Source: Microbulbifer sp. ALW1
GTDB lineage: Bacteria > Pseudomonadota > Gammaproteobacteria > Pseudomonadales > Cellvibrionaceae
Length of the DNA: 64,000 nucleotides
Assembly (NCBI RefSeq): GCF_009903625.1
Contig: NZ_CP047569.1
Coordinates: 2,644,501 to 2,708,500, forward strand
Direction of reading: 5' to 3'
Shown: piece after piece, positions 24,301 to 29,403 of the stretch
How positions within the stretch are numbered: the first letter of the stretch is position 1
Layout: each line of letters starts with the position of its first letter
Notes under the pieces: generated by a model
The model's database searches: none
What the model saw: the letters and a program-made list of their open reading frames with translations, nothing else
Told to the model about the DNA's origin: nothing
Made by a program: the position numbers and the translations under genes

Positions 24301-26849
24301 TCAATAAAGTTGCTGGTGACTGGGAAGGTGGAAGCTTTACTACCGAGACAGATGGATCTGAAGAGCGCCACTATTACTACGCCCAAGGCCAGCAGATTGG
24401 ATCCGTAGATGGCAGTGGCCGTATTCACTTCGAAGATCAGGCGGGCTACCAGCTTGCCGGTCAGTCGGGCCCGGCTCAGTCCATGGTTTATACCGTGCGC
24501 CCAGGGGACACGTTGCGCACAATCGCGCAAACGGTTTATGGCAGTAGCTCTCTCTGGTACCTGATAGCCGATGCGAATGGCCTGGCAGACGATGCAGTTG
24601 TTCTGACAGATGGCCAGCAGCTGCGTATACCGGCGCACACGACCAGCGTTAATGATGCTGATACGTTTAAGACCTACAACGCCGAAGAAATAATAGGCGA
24701 CCGCACCCCGGCGGTACCCTACGTACCACCGCCCCCTTCCGCAGACGCGGGCTGTGGGGCTATTGCTACCATTATTATGGTTGTGGTTGCGGTAGTGGTT
24801 ACTATTTATACTGCTGGCGCGGCTGCAAGTGCATTTGGGGCCGCTGGCACCGCTGGTGCAGGAGCGACTGGAACCGCGATCACTGGTGCGGCTACGGCGG
24901 GTACAACCGCCGTAGCCTCAACGGGAGTCGGAGCAATCGGAAGTGCAGTTGTCAGTGGTGGAGTGCTCACGGGCTCAATCAGTGCGGCAGGTATTGCTAC
25001 CTCAGCTTTCGTAGGCGGATTTGCAGGCTCCGTAGCTTCGCAATTGGTGGGTAAAGCGTTGGGAGTGGTGGATAGTTTCTCACTTCGTCAGGCTGTGGCT
25101 GGGGGGGTCACTTCGGTAGCGTCCGCTGGGGTTGGCGGCATGGCCCAGCATGGAACCGGCAAGCTCAGTAAGGTATTCCAGGGTAGCTACGGAAATTATG
25201 CCCGCGGTGCAACCACCTATATCTCGGCACAAGGGGCCCAGGTCATAACCGGTCAGGACACCAACTTTAGCTGGGCCAGTGTTGCCGCCTCGGCGATTGG
25301 GGCTGAGGCGGGGGCTCAGGTTGGTGGCTACGTGGGAGGTATGACACAAGGGCTGGGTGACTTTACTTCAGGCTTCATCAGTGCGACAGCATCTGGAATC
25401 GCGGCAGCATCTGTAAGCAGAGTGTTCGGTGTGGGTGGTAAAGTTGAGTTACAGGCGATTGCGGCAGATGCTTTTGGTAATACGTTTGCTAATTCGCTAA
25501 TAGAAAGCACTATTGTTGAAATTGAGCCGGAGTCAAAACACTCGAGTACACCTGATTTTAACAATAGATTGGAGGCTACACAGGAGCAGCCAGTATCAAA
25601 ATCTCAAATCGCCGTAAATGAGGCAGAGAACTTAAATAGATCAAGCGAAGTTGAAGACTCGAAATTGTCTTCGATCCAGGAGGACATCATCGAAGTTGAA
25701 GGCGCATCGTGGGCAGATCAATCCGAAGTTGAATCGAACCTTGATATTGTTGTGCCTGATGTCATTCCTGCTGATCTACAGCGCGAATATACCCGCTTAC
25801 TGGGCGCCGCGGAGGAGTCTGGGAATTTGGAAGAGGTTGATCGACTTAAGAGTATGATGAGGGAATTTGTCGGGAAATCTAGTATGGAGGGGTACGAACC
25901 TACGGATGCCCAGCGAGAATTAGTTTCGGAAGGCGACTATATTGGTTATTGGAAGTCTGTCTATGAGCAAAGCGGCGGAAAGTTAGGGCGAACTGAGTTG
26001 ATAGGATGGGGGCAGTCAGATTTTGTAGGTGATGTCTCGGTGTTTGAGCAATTAGCAGCTGACTTCACATGGGCCAGAATGGAAATGGCTTTGGATGAGT
26101 TAGGTGATTCGGCACCGACAATGGAAGATTTGGGGCGGGCATTTGCTGCATCTAGCTTAAAAGCAAGAGATGCCGACGTCTTAAATACTCCACATCTACT
26201 GAATAGGGAGCAAATTGCCGAGTATCATTATGACGTATTAGATTTCTACAATTTAGATCGAAGCTTGTTTGGTGGGACAATGTTTACTGGAAGTGCCACT
26301 GAAGCTCAGCTATATGGAAATTATTGGGCGGAATATGCAGATGTAGATCGCGATTTTGCTAGTGAACTATTTGGCAAGTTTGTACGAGGTGATGGTCATG
26401 AAGAAGTTTACTTCGGACCTTCTTCAAAGTTTGCTCAAGAGTTCGCTGAAAGTGGAATGGCTCAAAGTATGTATGACTTCTTTGTAGATACGAAGTACAA
26501 CGGTAACGTTCCTTCTGATGGGTTTATGTACAATTTTGACAAGAATTTTGGCCCTGCCGAATTCTTTGATGATCTTTTTGAGGGAAACTGGGCCGCGCAT
26601 AAGCTGGGGAGTTATGAAGATGGGCTCGCTGTAGTAAAAGACGGACAGATTCACTTTAGGGTGACCAATACAATGGGAAGAAGGTCCTTTTTTGGCGGTA
26701 ACTATAGGGATAAGGCTGGCGGAAATTTTGACTGGATGAATGATATTCCAATTTTTAATGATAGCTCCTCTGATAATGGATATCGGGATCCGACATCAAA
26801 TATCAATATTACGGTAGAGTGGACTGTCCCTCTGCCTGGGGGTAAGTAG
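9360..26849 (+). CDS. 5829-residue RHS/YD-repeat, Ig-like, LysM polymorphic toxin-like protein
   Basis: ATG at 9360; no Sec signal peptide (the N-terminus is Asn/Gly/Ser/Leu-rich, then 'YVNAASGNLFVRQADELL'). Layout: about 2900 residues of YD/RHS repeats (~9660-18470), about 1600 residues of Ig/cadherin-like repeats (~18490-23265), a Met/Ser linker ('MSMSMSMA'), a second YD block (~23395-24420), a LysM-like domain (~24489-24640), a PPPPS stretch with a hydrophobic segment (~24757-24830), a Gly/Ala-rich pre-tip and a variable tip (~25500-26849). The tip is acidic and ends in 'FFGGNYRDKAGG' and 'VEWTVPLP'; I recognise no enzyme fold in it. By analogy it is a toxin or adhesin tip in a YD shell. 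A candidate immunity lipoprotein follows. From the second YD block to the pre-tip it is collinear with 2800-5000. At ~640 kDa it is very large for a bacterial protein. Confidence 0.9.
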   Translation: MTAVITSNGLGLLNSSADILGALGQNGQASLGQAGLNSYVNAASGNLFVRQADELLMGLGLDAGLVRTYNSQGSFTGGMGDQWRLSANRSLVISGDPVNDLENVTIRRIAGDGSDITFTYDATSGEFVAKEGSGAHDAIRYDATNNAWVFTADDGAVTETYNASGQLTKMSDRAGNEISYQYNANGQLEEILLQDGQKMVLHYNASNQLESLETRSSGENLVQVYYSYDANGRLETVSIDLELGADNSIADGKAYTTTYSYDGSSNRIATITQSDGTTVSFDYELIDGKYAVKTVTDGQNKVTTYNYGLSDANGSYTEVVSPLGESTKMYFNSATGYLERLESPAVDGQRQVVRYAYDADGNLEHVIDNANNRIDYRYDASGNQTAVRDSIGNTVTRTYSSENQLLTETRYLVADPDSIDQPGAPSGAQTSRYIYNAQGLLAYTVGADGSASAFDYDGFGQLSDTWVMTDDHYDVSGLADDEAPSLAAMDTWRSGLDLSRAQRTTLTYDFRGQLQSSTQWNTLDAAGEGVGTAATSYFFYDQTGQLIKQVSAEAESASATAAAVETDYAAVYSYDGMGRVTSVTNAEGNQVTTTYKDGQSTIEVQNGLGLTTSSVYDARGQLTSVTRSAGGGTEDYGSSRYYYDDNGRLRTSVDAAGARSYQFYNALGQVVYSVDASGGVTEFKYNDQNQLEERIVFTNTVDAATWFDEGAQQYFITTADFEGNFKPTTDGLDRSVSFTYLDNGLLQTETAGVGDNPVVTTYHYDGAGQLLRTETSADGVGTDGNRESRFFYDSVGRQLGTVDAEGYLIQNRYNAAGQLVQQIRYATQLDSADAFSESNDFSALLTLVGTDAQDRSVRYYYNSKGQLSHEISHQGYVTQYEYNLSGQQAKVTQFATALNAGQLAALTDISGVTPTADADKDQWISYSYDHAGRLQTSRNHRGLYVFNQYDNTGNLVQVTSYQIDSNGDAVDTDGDGQTSDNIRNRYLRYDAAGQLTGELNAQQLADIAGTLGITLNSNGATELTKTQLDTAIDTHNQGVRHIYSSAGRLIESQDTQGNSTHYIYDERGQLVYLIVEDAQTQKASVTETRYNVFGDARSSRGYAQKFDLSDGPTNSALNNALANAQGAVTGELESLVGGLADDGRDRVTSYHYNTRGQLATVLRQVIDSQSQPASLTTTNDYTTWGELKTVTTDIGAIDQAGSETRVSKFTYDNRGLQLTSVQDSGALPANLNITSSQEYDAFGRVTQATDARGNTSYYDYQDQGRTVVVTDPLTNETTSTYDAFGRVLTTTNALDQVTTYAYSFDAESGEQTTVVTMPGNITTSTATDSFGQTIRVTDAEGHETRFTYDLNGNLKTSEQTIEGQDVTAATNEYNAANQLVATVDAEGRKVSYSYDANSRVLTQVIDPEGLNLGTQYSYDGLGQAVSVVDAENRKVTTIYDAQGNKAQVIVDPEGLALTTTYTYDVNNNVTSVTDGNGDTAYYAYDALNRLRFVVDGNRHVIETVYDAAGNVIQSKRHQDALPGALSDLSESGIATYLSGISAENTAQSTRYIYDIAGRQRYTINSAGYAIETAYDDLGRVTETHRYPTAVDSQLDDASLTSVIGAQTPARSEYTFYNDRNERAFFVDAEGYVNQYGYDNNGRLIQVARYDYKVDGAAIVDAEALATAVDGQQNIATYTTYDEAGRERFYIDGDGYISETVYDDSGKVLERIQYGLSYTGVPSDTAAVESFIDSQGGYGSNSLRSVYDTAGRIAFEVNAAGDIIQFIYTDTGKVRQKIAFNGVTASTADDTLAEIAALVSTVTSENKQSITSVYDSAGQLHYSINSGGYVTEYQYDAAGNATVLRQYDTKLSGDIASLTAAQIQSQVSAGTMRTSHSVYDATGRVRFEINPAGYISEYEYDSFGNVTRMLQYDYVYASSLEEADIESAIQSGSWEDSARITQTDYDALNRAVSLTDAEGHTEYYGYDAFGNLTSFTSKLGSAANDPEYTWVYEYDMRGNRVKEITPEENFYLSSGIASLQLISDGKLITEMTYDFRGQLSSRTEGVYLNGAAENRSLARTTSYQYDDRGNQIGITYPDVDGQTPQVNTLYDAFGNAVANKDVRGYYAYKIYDAENQLEYEIDAEGYITAYEYDAYGNQTGLTRYAKAWTDAASRGLAAVSSTEVNNKLEESGYGNNTANRTLSREYDNLNRLSKVEEETVNYFDPETGESGSAAPVTEYQYTAYGELEKTRVKLSGENEEDSTWVNTHHYYNNLGQKVMTVDAERYVTEWQYTEFGQAEFVTEYARALGVGVDLDSGKPSAPATSNSNDSDIGRDRRRQFVYDKLGQLKEEWLLNYEYDLLDNTNGYSVTQNQVYAAKVQENQYDALGRVIEALDINGNRVLTGYNKLGHNTWTKQDARGILLNTSTSTSGALSGTASTLEQQDEVLLNNTASRTPYVDYSYDLFGNVLKEHRYANYTDDGNNSNDTSSADQITYSEYDSHGRQVKVRNANGDETSYQYDLAGHVTETSQTYQNAKGTATYAAKTSYVYDKLGQQITTEIDLGNSAQWNLDNVSVGNQFIEVKYNAFGEVTARGDNRSNFQESFTYDNAGRMIAGTDAKGALVNYTYDLRGQLVREQSLAADGGLYTKLYYRDGLGRVGRTELGTLSQSFSGDTPSLTPNYYQSYDRWGNVLQQSDAIGYLTTYKYNQLDQVTWEQKSETLVVDEQGVEEGKNPETFYYYDLGGNRIAETDARGHSRYQEYDDYGRLLKKVDALGAETHYAYDIFNREVAKQNAIGYITTTQYDRLDNITGLGDVRFETDGDAYNQTLIKHTYNELNHQIQTQIAYSGSGASTIFATSYTDYDVRGNVVRTESAEGVIKEYYFDARGKKIVDRNGLHTSGSSHQLSWDYDYFGRVQSYNDLSGTAFTYEYYDNGQLKRKVRTVEKDETVLENGETVNKYGIEYSYYDNGSLKAINDKDSSLYAEYEYDENGQRSYDYVRGTDARGILYEQATHTRYDEHGRLSRVKTIDLRQDLVTLDATYKYDEVGNRRSVKVASKYDYTYTPPVNHAPVANGTISEKSIRELEAKKILLGQNLFTDQDAGDELTYEIKVKGWTWQPQGIWVPPQGGDPGYYMPGYVRDSSLSSPPSWIGLEVDQSNQFYLDILDVPIGASDSVDYASSRDNEGEFVIYLIAKDRSGYSTTHQFDLQINPYLNQAPTLEIPLANQAATEGSAWNYQIPAGAFKDPDGFPLTYSAKQVVPGYWQEIELAPGEPDIVWVEEQEVALPGWISFDVVTGKFTGTRTGITLSESINIRVKATDSGEPAKSVTDEFVLTVTPQNDAPSSTAIEDKTVQESKVLYVNFEDYFWDLNDDSLNYTVTLNDGSPVPSWITWHSAHTLKIDPDYGHKGSYSFKVVANDGKGGTATRTFNVSVTQGPNRAPIVVNAISDQTINEQEAWTFVVPASTFSDPDGDALTYTGMLQVWVEEQTVWDGEAQEYFTIPARWDYQELPSWISFNTNTRTFTGTRLGMTTGSETYRLAVIAKDTGARTGTASFELTVIDQNEAPVVGTLLANQSVQETKSGSYTFGANYFVDSNGDVLTYSAKLSNGSALPSWISFNKTTRTFTWNPAYGNKGTYDIRVTADDNNGGTVSDIFRLTVTEGPNRAPIRNTAIPNASVNEGTAWNYQIPSSYFTDPDNHALSFVAKKVVPGYWQEIELTPGEPDIIWVEEQEVALPSWLTFNAGTRTFTGTRTGIVTNESYTIRVTVTDGGSPAKSVTDDFTLTVVAANDAPTGDVPNQSVQESKSLTVNLNNHIIDVNQDTLSYTATLSDGSALPGWVTWTNSSTLKFTPDYGHQGSYTIKVTANDGRGGTKVDNFTVSVTEGPNRTPTVANAIPNQSVNERSAWSYQVPTNTFTDPDGDTLTYQGYLRVWVAEQYVPAQGGDPAYTIPAHWENRNLSESGWISFNTTTRTFSGTRNGLNGSNEVYQLAVAAKDPDGRTGYDYFSITVVDINEAPTVATLLANKSVQETKSGSYTFSASSFVDSNGDSLTYSAKLNNGSALPSWITFNASSRTFSWSPGYGTKGAYDIKVTANDGNGGTVSDVFRLTVTEGPNRAPVKNTAVPNKSINEGQAWTYQIPSSYFTDPDGHTLTFVAKKVVPGYWDPQGYWNAADQAWEPVYIEEQEVALPSWLSFTSSNRTFSGTRTGITKNESFTIRLKVTDSGSPALSITDEFTITVIAANDAPTGTLVDKSVMENRTLSYNLNNDISDVNGDSLSYSATLSNGNALPSWITWSNASTLYFDPDYGHKGTYDIKVTASDGRGGTRVDTFRLTVDQGANRAPTVANGISNKTATEHVAWSYTVPTSTFSDPDGDVLTYAAYKRVWVPEETIDLSGGEPGVPQEIVTIPAHWDYVALPSWISFNTSTRKFSGTRSGISSNETWQLAVRAKDPSGRTVYTHFNLTVQPGNEPPIVANPIPNRSGSVGSAFSYTFPTSTFSDPNGDSLTYSAKLSNGNNLPSWLSFNASTRKFSGTPTSGGTWDVRVTANDGNGGTVSDIFRITVTSNSAPVLVTPIPNRYYTVQIGDPIYFSVKNNFSDPDGDTLTFSASGLPSGMSINSSTGAISGLGFGYWTVTVTASDGKGGSKSDSFILNVERDFGGGINPYMAPLSMSMSMSMAIPEEPGGYIDPDDDWWGTDPTITRHENYWYKYDAENRMLVSEGDLVGGEITVSTGKGSLIEYDAVGNQVLRVEKTGSGNSYNAQRFNYNQIGQLVSLESVNGAYAGSIDWSVKATRDSKYADNSIWQTATSYGYDIAGRNTTTTNYFGSGETRRFRVEIDDGKYEFYDQSVAGEQESQTRTYFDKDGKVTLVENLGHTVTGWNTIGGHYNVPSLKILSKVTYGASSYDAAGRLVNYNYIKLLKGEGDTEELSSYTLTYTYTYQSRDSYLTNTVTGVGSNTNHKDGVNVSYYDDSGRLRYTNETYKTDQISEQQRRYFRYNGDGQIINKVAGDWEGGSFTTETDGSEERHYYYAQGQQIGSVDGSGRIHFEDQAGYQLAGQSGPAQSMVYTVRPGDTLRTIAQTVYGSSSLWYLIADANGLADDAVVLTDGQQLRIPAHTTSVNDADTFKTYNAEEIIGDRTPAVPYVPPPPSADAGCGAIATIIMVVVAVVVTIYTAGAAASAFGAAGTAGAGATGTAITGAATAGTTAVASTGVGAIGSAVVSGGVLTGSISAAGIATSAFVGGFAGSVASQLVGKALGVVDSFSLRQAVAGGVTSVASAGVGGMAQHGTGKLSKVFQGSYGNYARGATTYISAQGAQVITGQDTNFSWASVAASAIGAEAGAQVGGYVGGMTQGLGDFTSGFISATASGIAAASVSRVFGVGGKVELQAIAADAFGNTFANSLIESTIVEIEPESKHSSTPDFNNRLEATQEQPVSKSQIAVNEAENLNRSSEVEDSKLSSIQEDIIEVEGASWADQSEVESNLDIVVPDVIPADLQREYTRLLGAAEESGNLEEVDRLKSMMREFVGKSSMEGYEPTDAQRELVSEGDYIGYWKSVYEQSGGKLGRTELIGWGQSDFVGDVSVFEQLAADFTWARMEMALDELGDSAPTMEDLGRAFAASSLKARDADVLNTPHLLNREQIAEYHYDVLDFYNLDRSLFGGTMFTGSATEAQLYGNYWAEYADVDRDFASELFGKFVRGDGHEEVYFGPSSKFAQEFAESGMAQSMYDFFVDTKYNGNVPSDGFMYNFDKNFGPAEFFDDLFEGNWAAHKLGSYEDGLAVVKDGQIHFRVTNTMGRRSFFGGNYRDKAGGNFDWMNDIPIFNDSSSDNGYRDPTSNINITVEWTVPLPGGK

Positions 26850-26884
26850 CAATTTAATTTGCCCTATCAATAGGTTTAAACCGG

Positions 26885-27250
26885 ATGAAATTTTTTACTA
26901 TATTAGTAGCCTTAATGTTGAGTTTGATTTTCGCTGTAGCTTGTAGTCAAAAAAGAGGGGGCGAAGCTGTGAATAAAGATTTTAGAGTTATCGAAGATAA
27001 TGAACGATATAGCCTCCTTAGAATTCAAGTGGGTGGGGGTATGTCGGCCGATGACAGCGTTTCTATTTCTATTGACTGGAGATCTAGGGGCGACGAGTTT
27101 TATCAATCTCCATTGCACTTTTATTGGTCTAGGAATGGCTATAGTTCTGAAAATCTTCGGGTGAGTAAATCTTCTTTTCAGGGGGTGGTGGAGGTTGAAG
27201 ACCCCGACAATAAAAACTTGATTTACTACTTTAGGGGGGGGAACCATTAG
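26885..27250 (+). CDS. Putative immunity lipoprotein, N-terminal part, cut by a frameshift at G8
   Basis: The 121-residue product has a hydrophobic leader and a lipobox-like 'FAVAC', suggesting lipidation and a periplasmic location. A soluble beta-rich domain follows ('VSISIDWRSRG', 'FYWSRNGY'). The frame ends two codons after a run of eight G (27234-27241). With nine G it would continue as 'EPLDEAELLSF..' into the frame ending at 27444, giving one protein of about 186 residues. It is therefore phase-variable, a fresh pseudogene, or a sequencing error. Its position directly behind the variable tip of the giant RHS protein suggests immunity. A lipoprotein would protect in the periplasm, which would imply a tip acting at the envelope; this is inference. 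Confidence 0.6.
   Translation: MKFFTILVALMLSLIFAVACSQKRGGEAVNKDFRVIEDNERYSLLRIQVGGGMSADDSVSISIDWRSRGDEFYQSPLHFYWSRNGYSSENLRVSKSSFQGVVEVEDPDNKNLIYYFRGGNH
27234..27241 (+). repeat. Homopolymeric G8 tract at a frame junction
   Basis: Eight consecutive G inside the coding region of the candidate immunity lipoprotein. G8 gives the short form ending at 27250, G9 gives the long form ending at 27444, and G7 gives a stop a few codons on. Homopolymers of this length are classic slipped-strand switches and also common sequencing-error sites. Confidence 0.7.
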
Positions 27251-27444
27251 ATGAGGCTGAATTGTTATCATTTTGTAATACGGCTGTATCAGCGTATATT
27301 AGGGATTGTACGTCCTATATGTTAGTCGATGGAGTCAAAGTTAAATACGAATTCAAAAAGAAACTTATGCCATTAATTGATGAGGTAGAGATTGCTGTAA
27401 AAGAGGCGGTAAATGAATATCGAGTTAAAAAAGGCAAGCAGTAA
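27251..27444 (+). pseudogene. C-terminal part of the frameshifted immunity lipoprotein
   Basis: The frame 'LDEAELLSFCNTAVSAYIRDC' onward ends in a charged helix (~64 residues in all) and has no credible start or RBS of its own (only TTG at 27262). It is contiguous with the lipoprotein frame if one G is added to the G8 tract at 27234-27241. Best read as the second half of one gene rather than a separate gene. Confidence 0.6.
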
Positions 27445-27448
27445 GTAG

Positions 27449-27613
27449 GTGTTGGAAATTAACTCTGCTTATCTGATGATCTACAATTCTAAGGATGTAA
27501 ACTTCAGAATAGTTTTAGATCTATTGGGTGAAACTAGTGAGCCATCATATGATACATATTTCGGGGTCGTTCTGTTTAATATGTTTTTTAGTGGCGAATT
27601 TCGCAATCATTAA
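27449..27613 (+). CDS. Possible 54-residue small protein
   Basis: A GTG-started frame (V-L-E-I-N-S-A-Y-L..) reads through ordinary-looking protein sequence ('FRIVLDLLGE', 'YFGVVLFNMFFSGEF') to TAA at 27611. It lies four bases after the end of the frameshifted immunity frame. No family is recognised and the RBS is weak. It may be a tiny second immunity gene or the end of a decayed one. Confidence 0.3.
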   Translation: MLEINSAYLMIYNSKDVNFRIVLDLLGETSEPSYDTYFGVVLFNMFFSGEFRNH

Positions 27614-27652
27614 ATATTGATGGGATTTCTAGAGTTTTTTATTTAGAATGGT

Positions 27653-27681
27653 GAGTCTCAGGTAGAGTATCTCTGAGACTC
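27653..27681 (-). terminator. Hairpin downstream of the phospholipase-like gene
   Basis: GAGTCTCA (27653-27660) pairs with TGAGACTC (27674-27681), with a further short pairing inside the loop. It lies 17 nt beyond the stop of the minus-strand gene at 27698. There is no clear U tract on either strand, so it is a weak or Rho-assisted terminator at best. Confidence 0.35.
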
Positions 27682-27697
27682 TTGTAGGTTTTAGAGA

Positions 27698-28603
27698 TTA
27701 TGGAATCTGTGTACAGGTAGCCCCATCGCACAGGCCGATTACACTGAAGTAGTCATCAACTGTCCGAGCGTCTTTTTCTCCCTGCCCATTTTCGACAAGT
27801 AGGTAACCTTTAAAATGTAAGGTGTAACCACGCATTGGATAAGGTGTACCACTGTATGAGTAGGTAGGGCTGGTTGAAGCTTGATTGTTGATATTCCAGT
27901 TGTAAATCAATCCGGAACCTGTGGAGTTGCTCGCATCCAAGCGGTAGTTCGCGAGGTGTCGATCAGAAAATTTGGTGATTTTGATCAGAGGTGGTGTTGT
28001 ATTGTCGTTTTCAACGGCAGTCGAAACAATACCTTTCCAGTCGGTAATGCTGGCGGTGCTACTGAATTTCTTCAGCATAGTGTACTGTTCAAAACTGCTG
28101 GGGTCCCGTCCCTTTCTATTGTTGTATGCCAGTTTGACATAGTCCGTTAAGGTGTGATCATAAATCACCTGGTTGCTCGGGTCGTCCACGCATTGCCCTG
28201 CCATTACTTCGTTAATATGCGCTGTACTTCTTTTTTTTGACTTTAGTTGAGCCTTGTCGTATTGCTCCTGGGCCTCAGAACTATCCCGTAGTTCATCATA
28301 CGCTAGTTTAACAATTCCTCTACAGGCTACATTTATACTGCATTCATCGTATCCATCTTCTTTAAACTCTTTATCACATTGGTACCTGGTTTTTCCTAGG
28401 GTCTGATAGCATCTGTCATGCTTGTTACATTCGCCTTCGAAATCACTTGAAAGCATGTCTTCAAGCCAGTCTGAGACGTTGTTTACGTCTAGGGTGCAGC
28501 CATTAACTTCTCTTGGGATTTCTTCGCACAAAGGCGCTGCTAACACGGAGTTGGCCAGGATAGCCGAAAATATAAATGCAAAAAGTAACCTGAAAGTATT
28601 CAC
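27698..28603 (-). CDS. Secreted phospholipase A2-like protein
   Basis: The 301-residue product has a Sec signal peptide ('LLFAFIFSAILANSVLAA', cleavage near 23). A PLA2-like core follows: Cys59-Asn-Lys-His62-Asp63-Arg-Cys65-Tyr, then 'RYQCDKEF' and more paired cysteines. The His-Asp pair within a disulfide-bonded helix is the catalytic signature of prokaryotic and metazoan PLA2 (hydrolysis of the sn-2 ester, Ca-dependent in the family). A C-terminal beta domain of about 100 residues ('LIYNWNINNQ', 'YTLHFKGYLLVENG') may bind a surface or partner. It stands alone and is divergent from the export operon starting at 29404. Catalytic activity is inferred from the motif; a typical Ca-binding loop is not obvious. 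Confidence 0.7.
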   Translation of the reverse strand: MNTFRLLFAFIFSAILANSVLAAPLCEEIPREVNGCTLDVNNVSDWLEDMLSSDFEGECNKHDRCYQTLGKTRYQCDKEFKEDGYDECSINVACRGIVKLAYDELRDSSEAQEQYDKAQLKSKKRSTAHINEVMAGQCVDDPSNQVIYDHTLTDYVKLAYNNRKGRDPSSFEQYTMLKKFSSTASITDWKGIVSTAVENDNTTPPLIKITKFSDRHLANYRLDASNSTGSGLIYNWNINNQASTSPTYSYSGTPYPMRGYTLHFKGYLLVENGQGEKDARTVDDYFSVIGLCDGATCTQIP

Positions 28604-29298
28604 AAATAATCCTTAAGTTATATTTTTGATGTAATTCGATTGCAGAAAAGCCGTTTTAGCGGCCTAATCCGTAACGAATTCCATTTCATTTTCGTGAAAA
28701 AAACGCAATTGTCGAGGTTTTAAGGTGGTATAGATTTGGATATTTTTCCGGTTATTTTCGTAATTGAATACAGAAAAATATTTAGGTGTTGTCAGTAGTG
28801 TCAACTGAGTTCCGATGATAATTCTCGAGGATTCTAGGGGTGAACTCATATAGATGGTCGAATAAACATTGTGAGGCTAGTTAGAATATTCAAAATTATT
28901 CATCCATTAATTTGTTGCAATCAGGAAATGAAGTTTTCCATGGGGTGGCCTCGTTTCGGTTTAACTGCTATCCCCCGCATGTCATTAAGCGCGGTAGCAA
29001 TCGTCAGGTTTGTTTAGCGTAAGGAATGAGTGCTGAAGTATTTAATTTTCCATCCATCGTCGTATTTCGGGTGCTTGAGAATGTGCGACATTCACTAAAG
29101 CAGTTACATGAACATTTTGGTGGATGACTTGTAACTTCTTTCTCTTTATCAGCATGTATTTTTCGGTCGCTTAGGCTAAGGTGAAGAACGCACAATGTGA
29201 CTATAATGACTATTGGTTATTATGTAACTTCTCAGTATTTCCGTGTTTCGGTTGCTTATCCAGCGAATTGCATAAGATTTTGTCTCTTTTATCAGTAT

Positions 29299-29320
29299 GT
29301 TCGTGAAATTGATCACATTC
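29299..29320 (+). promoter_or_regulatory. CRP-like operator upstream of the export operon
   Basis: The sequence contains CGTGA-N6-TCACA flanked by T/A bases (right half GATCACATT), close to the CRP consensus TGTGA-N6-TCACA with one mismatch in the left core. Its centre (29309.5) is about 71 bp upstream of the transcription start expected from the promoter proposed at 29346-29373, a class I activator spacing. This suggests cAMP-CRP control; binding is inferred. Confidence 0.5.
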
Positions 29321-29345
29321 TTGCGTGAAATCTTTTTGACCTATT

Positions 29346-29373
29346 TGTCACAATTTGTAGCAGCTGTATTCTC
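29346..29373 (+). promoter_or_regulatory. Possible sigma-70 promoter of the export operon
   Basis: TTGTCA (29346-29351), 16-bp spacer, TATTCT (29368-29373), about 30 bp before the GTG start of the sigma-factor gene. The match is moderate; TTGACC at 29336 is an alternative -35 with a poor -10. Confidence 0.3.
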
Positions 29374-29403
29374 TCTGCCTCGATAAATTGGACGCCATTC
29401 CCG

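Larger units (their letters stand above)
28604..29403. other. 800-bp divergent intergenic region between PLA2-like gene and export operon
   Basis: AT-rich with no gene-like open frame on either strand. It must hold the promoters of the divergent PLA2-like gene and of the long operon; the elements I can support are listed separately at 29299-29320 and 29346-29373. Its length is notable beside the near-zero spacing inside the operon. Confidence 0.6.

Noticed and set aside
9360..26849. CRISPR or tandem DNA repeat array in the YD region
   Set aside because: The repeats are protein-level and degenerate at DNA level, with no identical direct repeats plus spacers.
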